Assembly (NCBI RefSeq): GCF_964355755.1
Contig: NC_092670.1
Location: 30,305,795 to 30,369,794 of the forward strand
Origin: Antedon mediterranea
Lineage: Eukaryota; Echinodermata; Crinoidea; Comatulida; Antedonidae
Direction of reading: 5' to 3'
Length of the DNA stretch: 64,000 nt
Made by a program: the position numbers and the translations under genes
Shown: positions 11,885 through 22,120 of the stretch, in pieces
Layout of the letters: each line of letters opens with the position of its first letter
Numbering within the stretch: the stretch's first letter is position 1
Notes under the pieces: model-generated
The model's input: the letters and a program-made list of their open reading frames with translations, nothing else
The model's database searches: none
Told to the model about the DNA's origin: nothing

Positions 11885-13213
11885 ACCTCCGCCAAGGAGG
11901 TATATGTAATCGGTAGCGTGTGTTTGTTTGTTTGTTACTTGGCCAAATTGAAAATTGGCCAAGTATGTTGATCTGTTTGTTTGTTTGTTTGTTTGTTTGT
12001 CATCACTCTAGCGCTCACAGTTTTGATTCGAATGACTCCAAATTAATACCATACATGTCACCTGGTGCAAGGACGACACCGCCCAATTTTGGTTAAAATC
12101 TGGACCACGGTTCCAATTCTGGGCCACTTTTAAAAATTATTTTCAGACCTGCTAGTGTTAAAAGATAGGACAGAATTATCAAAAGCCGGTGAGCAGTCTT
12201 AAATTAACAAGTAAACTTAAATTACATTTTCTCGAGAACTACTAGTCCAAAAAACTTCATTTTTGTACAAGAGGCAAGAGTTATAATTTGTGATTTGTAA
12301 TTTTAATACTTAATTAGATTTAATGTAGAGGTTTTTTGATGCGAGTAGTTTACAAAATCTATTTCGTTTCAAATTCAACCGTGTGTTTTTCGCGTTGCTG
12401 TTCTATTGTTAGCCGACTGAAGCTATTGTTCGTTGAAAGGCTGGTTACATAACCTGTACACCTAACTCGTTTACACAGGATTGTAGTATAATTAGCTTAA
12501 ATCACACAGCATAAGACATACACTTTTGGTGAAAATTGGGTCAATGTCAGGAGGCCAATTTTGATTTGGCCAAGTATCGCGCTATGCGCGAAGGCTAGTT
12601 TGTTTGTTAGCAGGATTACTCAAAAAGTAATTACAAGATCTTTACCAAAATGAATATACAGATAGATATGTGGTCAAGGACCATTCCATTAAATTTTGGG
12701 ACCATTGTCCCAATTCTGGACCACTTTTTAGTATACTTTTCAGACCTGCTAGTGTTAAAAGATAGGACAGAATTTTTCAAAAGCCGGCGAACAGTCTTAA
12801 AGTAACAAGTATACTGACATTGCATTTTCTCGAGAACTACTTGTCCAAAAAACTTCATTTTTGTACAAGAGGCAAGAGTTATAATTCGTGATTTGTAATT
12901 TTAAAACATAATTTGATTTAATGTGCACGTTTTTTGATGCCAGTAGTTTAAAAAACCTATTTTCTTTTCAAATTCACTAGTTTGATTTTCGCGTTGCTGT
13001 TCTATTGTTAGTCAACTGAAGCTATTGTTAATTGACAGGCTTGTTACATAACCATTACACCAAACTCGCATAAACATGCCTATAGTGAAATTAGCCTAAA
13101 TCACAAACAGCATTAAGACACACACAAATATATATATTTTTTTTTTTACCGGAGAAATCTTATGTAGGAGAATTTTACAGTAGGCGGAGGTATGCACTCT
13201 CGGAGTGGCTTTT
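11885..13213 (+). mobile_element. CCTCCGCC-ended repeat, copy 1, with a nested element
   Basis: The left end is ACCTCCGCCAAGGAGGTATA followed by a GTTT-rich stretch. The right end is GGCGGAGGTATGCACTCTCG and GGAGTGGCTTT. The core contains ACCTGCTAGTGTTAAAAGAT and CTCGAGAACTACTTGTCC. Copies occur at 31090-31747 (reverse) and 62688-63276. This copy is longer because another element (11938-12598) sits in its GTTT tract. No protein is encoded, so it is probably a non-autonomous transposon. Confidence 0.85.
11938..12598 (+). mobile_element. CTTGGCCAA-ended element nested in the CCTCCGCC repeat
   Basis: It begins CTTGGCCAAATTGAAAATTG and ends near TTGGCCAAGTATCGCGCTAT, with a terminal GCGAAGGCTAG. 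The host motif TTTGTTTGTTA occurs on both sides (ending at 11937 and starting at 12599), compatible with an 11-bp duplication, though the GTTT tract makes this ambiguous. Its interior (CCTGCTAGTGTTAAAAGATA, CGAGAACTACTAGTCC, CGCGTTGCTGTTCTATTG) is closely similar to the core of its host element. Confidence 0.75.
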
Positions 13214-13965
13214 GTATTTTATAATTTCGTGAATAAATAAAGATTTTGACTGATTGCCTAGGCCTAGTTACACTACTACTAGTTTTTACTAACTAGGAGA
13301 TTAGGCCTACTACTACTACTCAGTACTAGAAAACAGGATTCAGGGAGCTAGATCTAGAACTCAATTCAACTACCGTAAATACATTATTTATTAGGCCTAG
13401 GCCCTCTAGTCGGACTACGAATAGCTATACCTATCTAGTATGCCCAGGCCCCATAGGCCACTCTACCCCGTCTACTACTAACTAGTACTCTAGGGCCCAA
13501 TGCACACGGCGCACTCTACTTACACTCCTAAACAACTACTAACTAGCCACTTCAGGCCTAGAATCCTAGGCCTAGCTACTACTCTAGGTAGTAGGAGGCC
13601 TAAATAAACAAACACTGTGAAAAAGGATACGTGCAAAATTCACTGTAAAAATACTACTAACAAATCAAGTTATTTCGTAATTATAGGACAGTTTGTAGCT
13701 TGATTAATTCAGGCATAAGCTGGTATCATTTTTATGTACTTTAATGAACAGAATGTTCTAGAAAAATAATGTTTATTTACAGTTTTTGTTCTACCGTCAC
13801 GGATGACTGGTGGCGCGGTTAATAAACTTTATTTTAAAAATGTAAACAATGTCGGTTTATTCCTGGCAGCTAGCAGCGGGTTTTCCCGAAAGTGGGTTCG
13901 GCAAAACTCGACAATTCTCGGAAAGAACTGTTTTGAAATTGTCATTTGTTTGTTTTTAATATTAA
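13214..13965. other. Intergenic, rich in AGGCCTA/CTAGTA motifs
   Basis: No coding potential. Positions 13255-13610 are dense in TAGGCCTAG-like palindromes and CTACTACTA runs. The stretch 13800-13930 is somewhat richer in CG and could include an upstream promoter or 5'UTR exon of the minus-strand chaperone gene, but nothing proves it. Confidence 0.4.
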
Positions 13966-14225
13966 TAAACAAGAAATATTTCTTACAAAAAACGCCGCTC
14001 GACATTTGAAAATTAATCATTGTTCTTTCTTCAGATATATTTATGATTAATTATTAAAAAGATGTCCTTTAATCGCAAAAATACATACTTGATCAAAGAT
14101 AGATCAATCACATGCCCATTTAAAAATGGTCAATTTCAATGTGATGGGTGTGTGTGCATAGAGAATATCTCTATGGTGTGTGTGACCTCAACCTGTAGGC
14201 ATGCAACTGAATATACCCTCTAGAG

Positions 14226-15309
14226 TATGGAACGCCTCCTCTGCCTTCAGTTCACATTTATCATGCAGTACACACCAATCGTCATGCAGTACACACCAAT
14301 CGTCATGCAGTACACACCAATGGTCATGCAGTACACACCAATCGTCATGCAGTACACACCAATCGTCATGCAGTACACACCAAACAACATGCAGTACACA
14401 CCAATCGTCATGCAGTACACACCAATCGTCATGCAGTACACACCAATCGTCATGCAGTACACACCAATGGTCATGCAGTACACACCAATCGTCGTTCACA
14501 TTTATCATGCAGTACACACCAATCGTCATGCAGTACACACCAATCGTCTTGCAGTACACACCAAACATCATGCAGTACACACCAATTGTCATGCAGTACA
14601 CACCAATCGCCATGCAGTACACACCAATCGTCATGCAGTCAAATATTGCGTAATTTATCGACAAAATCGAATATCACGTGAGTTTTATTAGACGGCTGTA
14701 AAACTAAGACTATTTAAACTTCTTTTATGGAATTCAATAATTGCTAATGGCCTCCTAGCCGCGCCTGTGTCTCACATAATAAATTATTGTATATATAAAA
14801 AACAGAGCATTCACAGAGATGTGTAGCGGTTAAAATAAGTACAGTATGTCAAACATAAAAGAAATCTTAGAGTCGATGGCCTAGTTTTACAGCCGTCTAA
14901 TAAACGTCACGTGATATTCGACGATTGGTGTGTACTGCAAGCATGACGATTGGTGTGTACTGCATGACAATTGGTGTGTACTGCATGACCATTGGTGTGT
15001 ACTGCATGATGTTTGGTGTGTACTGCATGACGATTGGTGTGTACTGCATGATGTTTGGTGTGTACTGCATGACGATTGGTGTGTACTGCATGACCATTGG
15101 TGTGTACTGCATGACGATTGGTGTGTACTGCATGACCATTGGTGTGTACTGCATGATAAATGTGAACGACGATTGGTGTGTACTGCATGGCCATTGGTGT
15201 GTACTGCATGACCATTGGTGTGTACTGCATGACCATTGGTGTGTACTGCATGACGATTGGTGTGTACTGCATAGCAAATGTGAACTGAAGGCAGAGGAGG
15301 CGTTCCATA
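14226..15309. mobile_element. 1.1-kb foldback (TU/FB-like) element with tandem arrays in both arms
   Basis: Perfect terminal inverted repeats start TATGGAACGCCTCCTCTGCC and run at least 35 bp. Each arm then carries tandem copies of a 21-bp unit (CATGCAGTACACACCAATCG plus T) in opposite orientation: about 14262-14638 and 14929-15287. An inner inverted pair (near 14670-14708 and 14884-14922) surrounds a unique centre. The host repeat reads CCCTCTAGAGACAACG where uninterrupted (near 42050-42065). Here CTAGAG is present on both sides (14220-14225 and 15310-15315), so the target duplication is up to 6 bp; the palindromic target also permits 4. No transposase is present. Long open frames across the arrays are repeat artefacts. 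Confidence 0.92.
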
Positions 15310-15461
15310 CTAGAGACAACGTGGATTACTTCTGTTTTGTTCAAAATTGTAATCACCTGTAATCACCTGTAATCACCTGTCTTGTCGGGCTCGTAAGTAG
15401 ACCATACATTTCTGTATGGTACATGTCATGCCCTCCCAATTTCATCAAGTCATCACTGCAT

Positions 15462-16473
15462 GGTTTGTTTTTTTTTTGGTTTGTTTTTTTTTTCATTCGT
15501 TTCCTTGATTTAAATTCTTCTGCAATACACTTTATCCCATAAAAGTAAATTTGTTGTATTTTCTTTCAATGAATTTATCAAGTTTATTTTTAAAGGCGTT
15601 TACTGTGGTGGTGTTAACGGCTTCCTCTGGTAGACTATTCCATAGGTTAACAATTCTGTAAGAAAAATTGTACTTGCGGATATCCAGTTTAGGTCGTCGC
15701 TTATATATGGTGTATCTATGCCTTCTTAGGTTTCTCTCGTATGTTTTCATAGGGAAGAAGTTACGCATTCCACTACCACTTAGGCCTGTCACCATTTTAA
15801 AAACTTGAATCATATCTCCTCGTAATCTTCTAAAGGCCAATGTTGGTAGATTTAGTCGTTTTAGGCGTTCTGTATAATCCAAGTCTTTTAATGATGGAAT
15901 TGCTTTTGTTGCCCTCCTTTGAACTTTTTCAATGCATGTTATATCTTTACGAAGAAACGGAGACCATACACAGTTAGCATATTCAAGGTGAGGTCTCACT
16001 AATGATTTAAAAAGTGGAACAAACATTTCCTCATCAAGGTAGTTAAATGTATGTCTGATCAGACCAACAACTCTATTGGCTCTATTACTGACGATTCCAA
16101 CGTGTTTGCTGAACTTGAGGGTCTGGTCAAATATAACGCCCAAGTCTTTTTCTTCCTCTTTTGCCTGCAAAGCCTCCGCTGACATCGTATAATTGTACAA
16201 TTCAAGGTTCCTGCCAAGATGCATAATGCAGCACTTATTGACGTTAAACTTCAACTGCCAAGTTTTTGCCCAATCGTTAGCAGCATCAATATCACGTTGG
16301 AGGGCTTCACAGTCAGCCCCACTTTTAATATGATTGAACAGTTTGGTATCATCAGCAAACATCTCTGCGTGGGTTTCTAATATATCGGGTAGATCGTTTA
16401 TGTAGATCAAGAATAGTATAGGTCCGAGGACACTTCCTTGGGGTATCCCGCTTGTACCACCGTGAGCCCTCAT
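15462..16473 (-). mobile_element. 5'-truncated CR1/L2-type non-LTR retrotransposon, reverse transcriptase end
   Basis: A single open frame (15532-16473, 313 residues) starts just before the RT block GIPQGSVLGPILFLIYINDL. It continues through the catalytic FADD box (FADDTKLF) and downstream RT blocks, including KCCIMHLG and DLGVIF. The thumb and C-terminal region follow, with SLVRPHLEYANCVWSP, KVQRRATK, and a terminal FSYRIVNLWNSLPEEAV. This order is typical of chromosomal CR1/L2/Jockey-like LINEs. Endonuclease and the N-terminal part of RT are missing, as with 5' truncation on insertion. An A-rich 3' tail on the minus strand lies at about 15462-15495. The frame is intact, so the insertion is fairly young, but it cannot be autonomous. 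Confidence 0.9.
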
Positions 16474-16640
16474 AGACTCTCTTTTCCCAGACGTTTTGGG
16501 TCCAGCAGCTCGGATCTATAAATTATAGTCGAGTTTATAAAGTCGCAGTTGGCCTTAGATATATGCTTGCTTCTGAATGAGTATAAATCCTCATGGGACG
16601 TAGGCCTACCTGGCTAGAGCAGTTGTGTGAAAAAATATTT

Positions 16641-17130
16641 AATATAATGTTATGTATGTGGATGATAAGGAACTGGATTGGGTTTTCTTCTTTTATTTAC
16701 TAATTACGGGAGATCCTCTCTTGTTTTCATTCGTTGCTTAGTGAGAAAATCTGCGCGCTCGCGATACTTGTTTACGCGATATTTATTTAACACCCTAGAG
16801 GCCTAAGAAACGTGAATCTACAGATAGTTATAATAACAATAATGATTTGTTAATTATTTGTAATAATATTTTTTTCAACCAACCAAAAAAATAAAGGGCC
16901 GGCTAATAATAAACTGCTTGCGCGTTGTTGCTATGTGTGGAGCGCACTATAATAGGTGCGCGATGCGAAGAATTCTACGCATGCAATGTATTTTATTTAT
17001 AATATTATTGACAAATATCTTTTTTGATAATTTAAAAGTACAGATCATGCAATTTTTTAGAATAATTTCCAATGAATTATACTCTCGTTCTTTACTTACT
17101 TAAGATTTAATATTTTCTTTGCATTATAGT
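16641..17130. other. Intergenic, no gene seen
   Basis: AT-rich with two short CG-containing islands (16745-16780 and 16915-16985). A 61-residue open frame here has no recognisable features. Confidence 0.4.
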
Positions 17131-18005
17131 CAAGTGCTCTCACAAGTATTGACGCAAGGAGTAAGTTGTCTAATCCATACCTAATGAAAGGAGTTGAAAA
17201 CAAGGAAAATAAAAAGAAGAACAAGCAGCAGGAAAAAGACGAAAAGAAATAGCTGGAGAAGAAGGAAGAGAAAGAGGGGAGAAGAAGGAAAAGAAAGATA
17301 AGAAGGAAAAGAAAGAGGTGAAGAAGAAGAAAAAGAAAGAAAAAAAGAATGAGAAGAGAGTGCAGAATAACACGGTAATTAATTATTAATAATACTCTGA
17401 CTTTTTCATTATGATTTATTATATATTAATTTAATTAGATATGAAAATAACTTTACAATTTTGTTTTACTTAAAGTATAAAGTGGCAGGCCATATCATTA
17501 ATGTGATACCAATAGAAACATCTGATGAGGATCGGAGGAAGAAGATGTGGAGGAAGGGAAGGAGGAAAGGAACAAAAAAGAGGAGAGGAAAGCAAATAAG
17601 AAAAAAGAAAATGAAAGAAGAAAAAAAGAAAGAGGAGAAGAAGGAAAAGAAAGAGAAAAAGAAAGAAATAAAGAACACGGTAATTATTACTATTATTAGT
17701 ACTTCTGTAACTTTCATTAATTCTATAATAATTTAATTACAGACTAACGTAACCATTTTGTTTACTTATTAAAGTCCGAAGCAGCATGCAAACAATATCA
17801 TTACCTTAACACCAATCCAAAGATTTGTTGAGGAGGAAGAAGACGAGAGAGAAGAGAAGAAGGAAAAGAAAGATGAGGAGCAGAAGGAAAAGAAAGAAAA
17901 AAAGAAAGAACAGAAGAAGGAAAGAAGGAAAAGAAAATAGAGGAAAAGAATAGGAAGAAAGAAATGAAGAAGCAGAAGGGGAAGAAACAAGGCCAACAGC
18001 CATTA

Positions 18006-18762
18006 AGTCGCGTGCTACAATGCATAGTGATACCGGACCGACAGACAGACAGACCGACAGACAGACAGACCGACCGACCGACATAGTGAACTATACTGAC
18101 CGAAATTACTGAACATGTTTAAAAATGTTGAAATGTTTAAAAACATTTATATTTTTTTAATTTACACGTGCGTAGCCTGTCACTTTCGACGTGCTCGTAT
18201 AACGTAATTTCGAGTTGAAAAGTAAGTCAAGAAAACAGAAATCGGGCTAAAAGAGTGCGCAATAACATTTAACGCACAGTGCGCGCGCAAAAATATGCGC
18301 ACTCATGGCAATTTTGTAAACGCTTAAAATTGCCTGAAATGTACTCTTATTTCATCGAAAATAAATTTTGAAAATTTTAAGCGCGCGTACACATGCGTTA
18401 CATGCGCTACGCACGTAATTGTATTGCCATATGATGATTTATGCCCTGAAATTTATGAGTACCAAATTTTATTTAATTGTAATTCATGGTTGTGAAGATA
18501 TGATTACAAACGTGATTTCGTTAAATCGTGCGTAGACAGCGTAATTTTTTATTGCGCACCGTGAAAACATAACCACATTGATTCCTGGCCATAAGGAATA
18601 TACTGTGAAAAATTGACCTAGCTAGATTAAACTGATATCAAGATAAGGTCAGAAAGCGATAAAACGCATAGTGATACCGGACCAACAGACAGACCGACAG
18701 ACAGACAGACAGACCGACCAACCGACCGACATAGTGAACTATAGAGTCGCTTCCACGCGACT
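18006..18762. mobile_element. AGTCGCGTG-ended element with two GACA/GACC microsatellite blocks
   Basis: The termini are AGTCGCGTG and CACGCGACT. Near each end the same module occurs in direct orientation: GCATAGTGATACCGGACC, a GACAGACC microsatellite, then ACATAGTGAACTATA (about 18020-18097 and 18667-18744). The interior is rich in CGCG and ACGT motifs. It interrupts a Lys-rich exon-like block. No coding capacity was found. Confidence 0.7.
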
Positions 18763-18965
18763 AAAAAGAGGGAAAAGGTATGATGATAGTATTATTCATA
18801 TCTTAAATCAATTATAGTTATGATTTTTATAGTGAATAACAATATTATAGAAATTACATAACTTACGACTAAAATATTTAATTATCAATGCTATTCAGAT
18901 TCTAAACAAGAGTCTGATGGACAATCATCTACTGCAAAACCTGGCCGAGAAGTAGCAGCAAGTAA

Positions 18966-19199
18966 AGCCTGGTTTCCATAAATCGCTACACGACAGAGCG
19001 TAGCGATTCTATGGAAACGCTAGAATTTGTACGTACGCGTATACAATTCATCGCCGACAAAATCGGCAAAGTTGAACATGGTTGAACTTTGCCGATTTGA
19101 CTGCGATGAATCGGGGAGCCTTCCCGATTGCGTCGGCGACATCTGCGCGTGTAGCGATTTTAATGGAAACGCTGTAGCGATTTTAATGGAAACCAGGCT
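18966..19199. mobile_element. 234-bp MITE inserted in a coding exon, TAA target duplication
   Basis: The ends are AGCCTGGTTTCCAT and its reverse complement, flanked by TAA on both sides (18963-18965 and 19200-19202). Subterminal repeats contain GTAGCGATT. An inner inverted pair carries AAAATCGGCAAAGTTGAAC. Upstream coding (REVAAS) enters the element and meets TAA at about 18979; downstream coding (NAWTGNEE) resumes in the frame expected if the MITE plus one TAA are removed. Confidence 0.88.
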
Positions 19200-19588
19200 T
19201 AATGCATGGACAGGGAATGAGGAAGTGAAGGAGATTGTATTACCAAAAACTAATTTCTTCAATGCATTAAGAGGAAAACTAGGATTTAAAGACAACAATA
19301 CCAACACCGTCGGATTTACAGTAAGTATACAATAAAAAAAAGTTGTTGATATAGAACTTTAATTTAAAACGATGACTTAAATAATGGCAAAATTAATATT
19401 TCTTATTTACAGTTTTTATTACTTATTCTATTTAGGCTCACTTTGATGATATATTTAAAGAAGATATTGAGTCAGTGCCCCGCCGCCGTAGAGCGGTCTT
19501 AGGACCTCCTACAACACTTTTAAACCAAAGAGATACGGTGGGCAACTTCATTCTAGGGTTGGATGCAGCCACCCCTGGAATGTTCTAA

Positions 19589-19807
19589 GTTTTTAGTTAA
19601 GGTGAGACATCATAAAGTTTTGAAAAAATTGTAATGACTTCAATTGGTCAGTATTGGTGTTATCTTATTTTGAAAGTTTAAAAGCTGTAATCGTTGAACA
19701 ACTAATTTTAAAAAGTTGTATTTATTTTTCTTTGCAGGAATGGATTTTGAATGGCGGTTGATTTGTGGGGAGAGATAAGTGTGTTTATTTTAGTGGGGTT
19801 GGTGAGC
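19589..19807. other. 3' flank of the broken Lys/Glu-rich gene
   Basis: AT-rich sequence with no further coding region seen. Confidence 0.35.
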
Positions 19808-20410
19808 ATCATGCCAAAATACGCAAATTGAGGGCACTATGCTTTGCCAAAATACGCAAATCATGCCAAAATACGCAAATTTATTTTTCAGGAATTTGTA
19901 TGATTTATTTCTTTTTTATTTTTAAATGCGCCTTGAGCACTCTGGAGTGGTATGTGCGCTATAAAAATCTTATCATCATCATCATCATCATCATCATCAA
20001 ATCATGCCAAAATACGCAAATTGAGGGCGCTATGCATTGCCAAAATACGCAAATCATGCCAAAATATGCAAATCTGCTTTGCCAAAATACACAAATCATG
20101 CAAAAATACGCAAATTGAGGGCGCTATGCTTTGCCAAAATACACAAATCATGCCAAAATACGCAAATCTGCTTTGCCAAAATAAACAAATCATGCCAAAA
20201 TACGCAAATCTGCTTTGCCAAAATACACAAATCATGCCAAAATACGCAAACTGAGGGCGCTATGCTTTGCCAAAATACGCAAATCATGCCAAAATACGCA
20301 AATTGAGGGCGTGTTGCTGCCAAAATACACAAATCATGCCAAAATACGCAAATTGAGGGCGTTTTGCTTTGCCAAAATACACAAATCATGCCAAAATACG
20401 CAAATCTGCT
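19808..20410 (+). repeat. CAAATCATGCCAAAATACG minisatellite with GAGGGCGCTATG spacers
   Basis: Imperfect tandem copies of a 19-bp unit are arranged in a higher-order pattern with TTGAGGGCGCTATGCTTTGC and CTGCTTTGCC variants. Many overlapping open frames on both strands result from the repeat and are not genes. The first copies are separated from the rest by an inserted SINE/LINE tail (19882-20000). Confidence 0.88.
19882..20000 (+). mobile_element. Retroposon 3' tail ending in (ATC)n
   Basis: It contains GCGCCTTGAGCACTCTGGAG and GTGCGCTATAAAAATCTTAT followed by about eight ATC repeats. This resembles the 3' end shared by L2/CR1-type LINEs and the SINEs they mobilise. Minisatellite lies on both sides, so it is a nested insertion. 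Confidence 0.65.
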
Positions 20411-21284
20411 ATTTTGGCAGGCTACTCACCAACAACCCTAATGGTTTATTTTCGGTAGGTAAATTTTGAAACTCTTCAATGACTCTTTTTTTCAACTTTT
20501 GACATATATTTTTTTACTTTTTGTGATGTTTGCAACGTGGGTTATGTTATTTGTTTTGGGGTATGACTGCTGGGTATGGTGGTGCTTTTTTAAACTTACT
20601 TTTGCTGAAATAGGGATGTGAAACATTGGAAATTATATGAAGGAAATTACATCTAAATGGAGAAAGTAAAAAAGGTGGGGTTAAAATTTTGCAGATTTCA
20701 ACCTGAGATTGCCTTTCTTTCTTATTGTACTGGTACTTAACATCAACGTAAACGTAATGTGCACAAACAGTGGAAAAATGCATGTATTTATTGCCAAACC
20801 TGAAATAGAAAAACAACTAAATTCGAACGAAAATTACCAAATAAAACAATAGCCTGGCCATCATTGTTTTTCTGCTTAATAACATCTAATCAAATGACTT
20901 CAATTTATGTCTTATAGACAGTTTGTCCTTTTGCTCTGAGCTCTCTTACCAAACGGTTTGCTTTTTTCACACCCCTACTAAGCAATTGAGTGTTGATAAC
21001 TGACCATTAAGCCAATCGGCCTGCTCCATTCATTTAATGTCATTTATGTGAATTTCCAAACTTCTTGTCTCGGATATTGTCGGAGGGAGATTAATCGATA
21101 ATTTGTCGAGCTAAAATGAAACCTGCCGTTATATTCATGCGAGTTTTAAAACCCCACTTTACTTGCCGCCTTATTTATATATTTAAAGCAGCACACGTCA
21201 TTAAATAAATTATCATATATTATATTTGAAATTGTCCGTTTTTAAATAGTGTTTTAGTACCACTAATTATTTGAGAATACGCCT
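20411..21284. other. Intergenic, no gene seen
   Basis: AT-rich sequence with short open frames only. No repeat structure was recognised. Confidence 0.4.
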
Positions 21285-21304
21285 CCCAGTGGGCAAAAAT
21301 TGGT

Positions 21305-22120
21305 TGAATTAACGTTAATTCAACGTTATCTGCAAACGTTGAAATAACGTTGAAAAAGTGGTTGAAAATGAAAGTTTGCCTCAACGTAAATGTCAACGTT
21401 GAATCAACATAGAAATTATCAACGTTGAAACAACGTTAAAATAAGTAACGTTGAAATAACGTTGAAAAAATGGTTGAAAATGAAAGTTTGCCTCAACGTA
21501 AATGTCAACGTTGAATCAACATAGAAATCATCAACGTTGAAACAACGTTAAAATAAGTAACGTTGAAATAACATTGAAAAAATGGTTGAAAATGAAAGTT
21601 TGCCTCAACTTAAATGTCAACGTTGAATCAACATAGAAATTATCAACGTTGAAACAACGTTAAAATAGGTAACGTTGAAATAACGTTGAAAAAATGGTTG
21701 AAAATGAAAGTTTGCCTCAACGTAAATGTCAACGTTGAATCAACATAGAAATTATCAACGTTGAAACAACGTTAAAATAGGTAACGTTGAAATAACGTTG
21801 AAAATGAAAGTTTGCCTCAACGTAAATGTCAACGTTGAATCAACATAGAAATTATCAACGTTGAAACAACGTTAAAATAAGTAACGTTGAAATAACGTTG
21901 AAAAAATGGTTGAAAATGAAAGTTTGCCTCAACAAAAATGTCAACGTTGATTCAACATAGATTATCAACGTTGAAACAACGTAAAAATGTCTACGTTGAA
22001 ATTATCAATGTTGATTCAATGTTGAAATTATTAACGTTGAAACAACGTAATAATTAAGTTGAAATGAAAATTTGCATCAACGTAAATTTAAACATAGATT
22101 TAACGAAATTTGATTTGTTG
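21305..22120. repeat. 112-bp AACGTT satellite, about six units
   Basis: The phrase GAAAGTTTGCCTCAAC recurs at a 112-bp spacing (21378, 21490, 21602, 21714), with one shortened 100-bp unit (21814) and then 21926. The units decay toward the right end. Confidence 0.9.

Larger units (their letters stand above)
13966..16640 (+). mobile_element. Host repeat A, interrupted by a foldback element and a retrotransposon
   Basis: Its left part (13966-14225, starting near ACAAGAAATATTTCTTACAA) matches 41820-42065. Its right part (about 16470-16640, with GACGTTTTGGGTCCAGCAGC and TATAGTCGAGTTTATAAAG) matches 42190-42360. The middle is interrupted by the foldback element at 14226-15309 and by the truncated retrotransposon at about 15462-16473. 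No coding function of its own was seen. Confidence 0.7.
17130..19588 (+). pseudogene. Broken Lys/Glu-rich gene: repeated exons plus conserved-looking 3' end
   Basis: I do not recognise the family. Three related exon-like blocks (about 17131-17372, 17476-17680 and 17774-18775) each start after an AG and contain a purine-rich K/E-coding stretch. The first two end AACACG followed by GTAATT donors. Blocks 2 and 3 share a HIINVIPIE / NNIITLTPIQ-like start. Block 3 is split by an element at 18006-18762 and resumes as KKREK before a GTATGA donor. A next exon starts at 18899 (SKQESDGQSS) and is split by a MITE at 18966-19199; skipping the MITE restores frame (EVAASNAWTGNEE). It ends at a GTAAGT donor after GFT (19320). 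The last exon, 19436-19588, encodes AHFDDIFKEDIES and ends LGLDAATPGMF. In-frame stops and frame changes occur in blocks 1 and 3. Polypurine tracts can mimic coding sequence, so the first blocks are the weaker part. Confidence 0.5.

Noticed and set aside
14188-15362. Long overlapping open frames on both strands (MQYTPIV- and CVLHDDW-type repeats)
   Set aside because: They follow directly from the 21-bp tandem unit, whose length is a multiple of three. They exist in several frames and both strands, and lie inside a foldback transposon.
17170-18084. Ser/Phe-rich minus-strand membrane-like proteins
   Set aside because: They are the antisense reading of polypurine, Lys/Glu-coding tracts. Phe/Ser runs are a composition artefact.
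19765-20469. Cys/Tyr-rich repeat proteins from the CCAAAATACGCAAAT array
   Set aside because: Frames on both strands and all phases are open because of the repeat, so there is no reason to prefer one.
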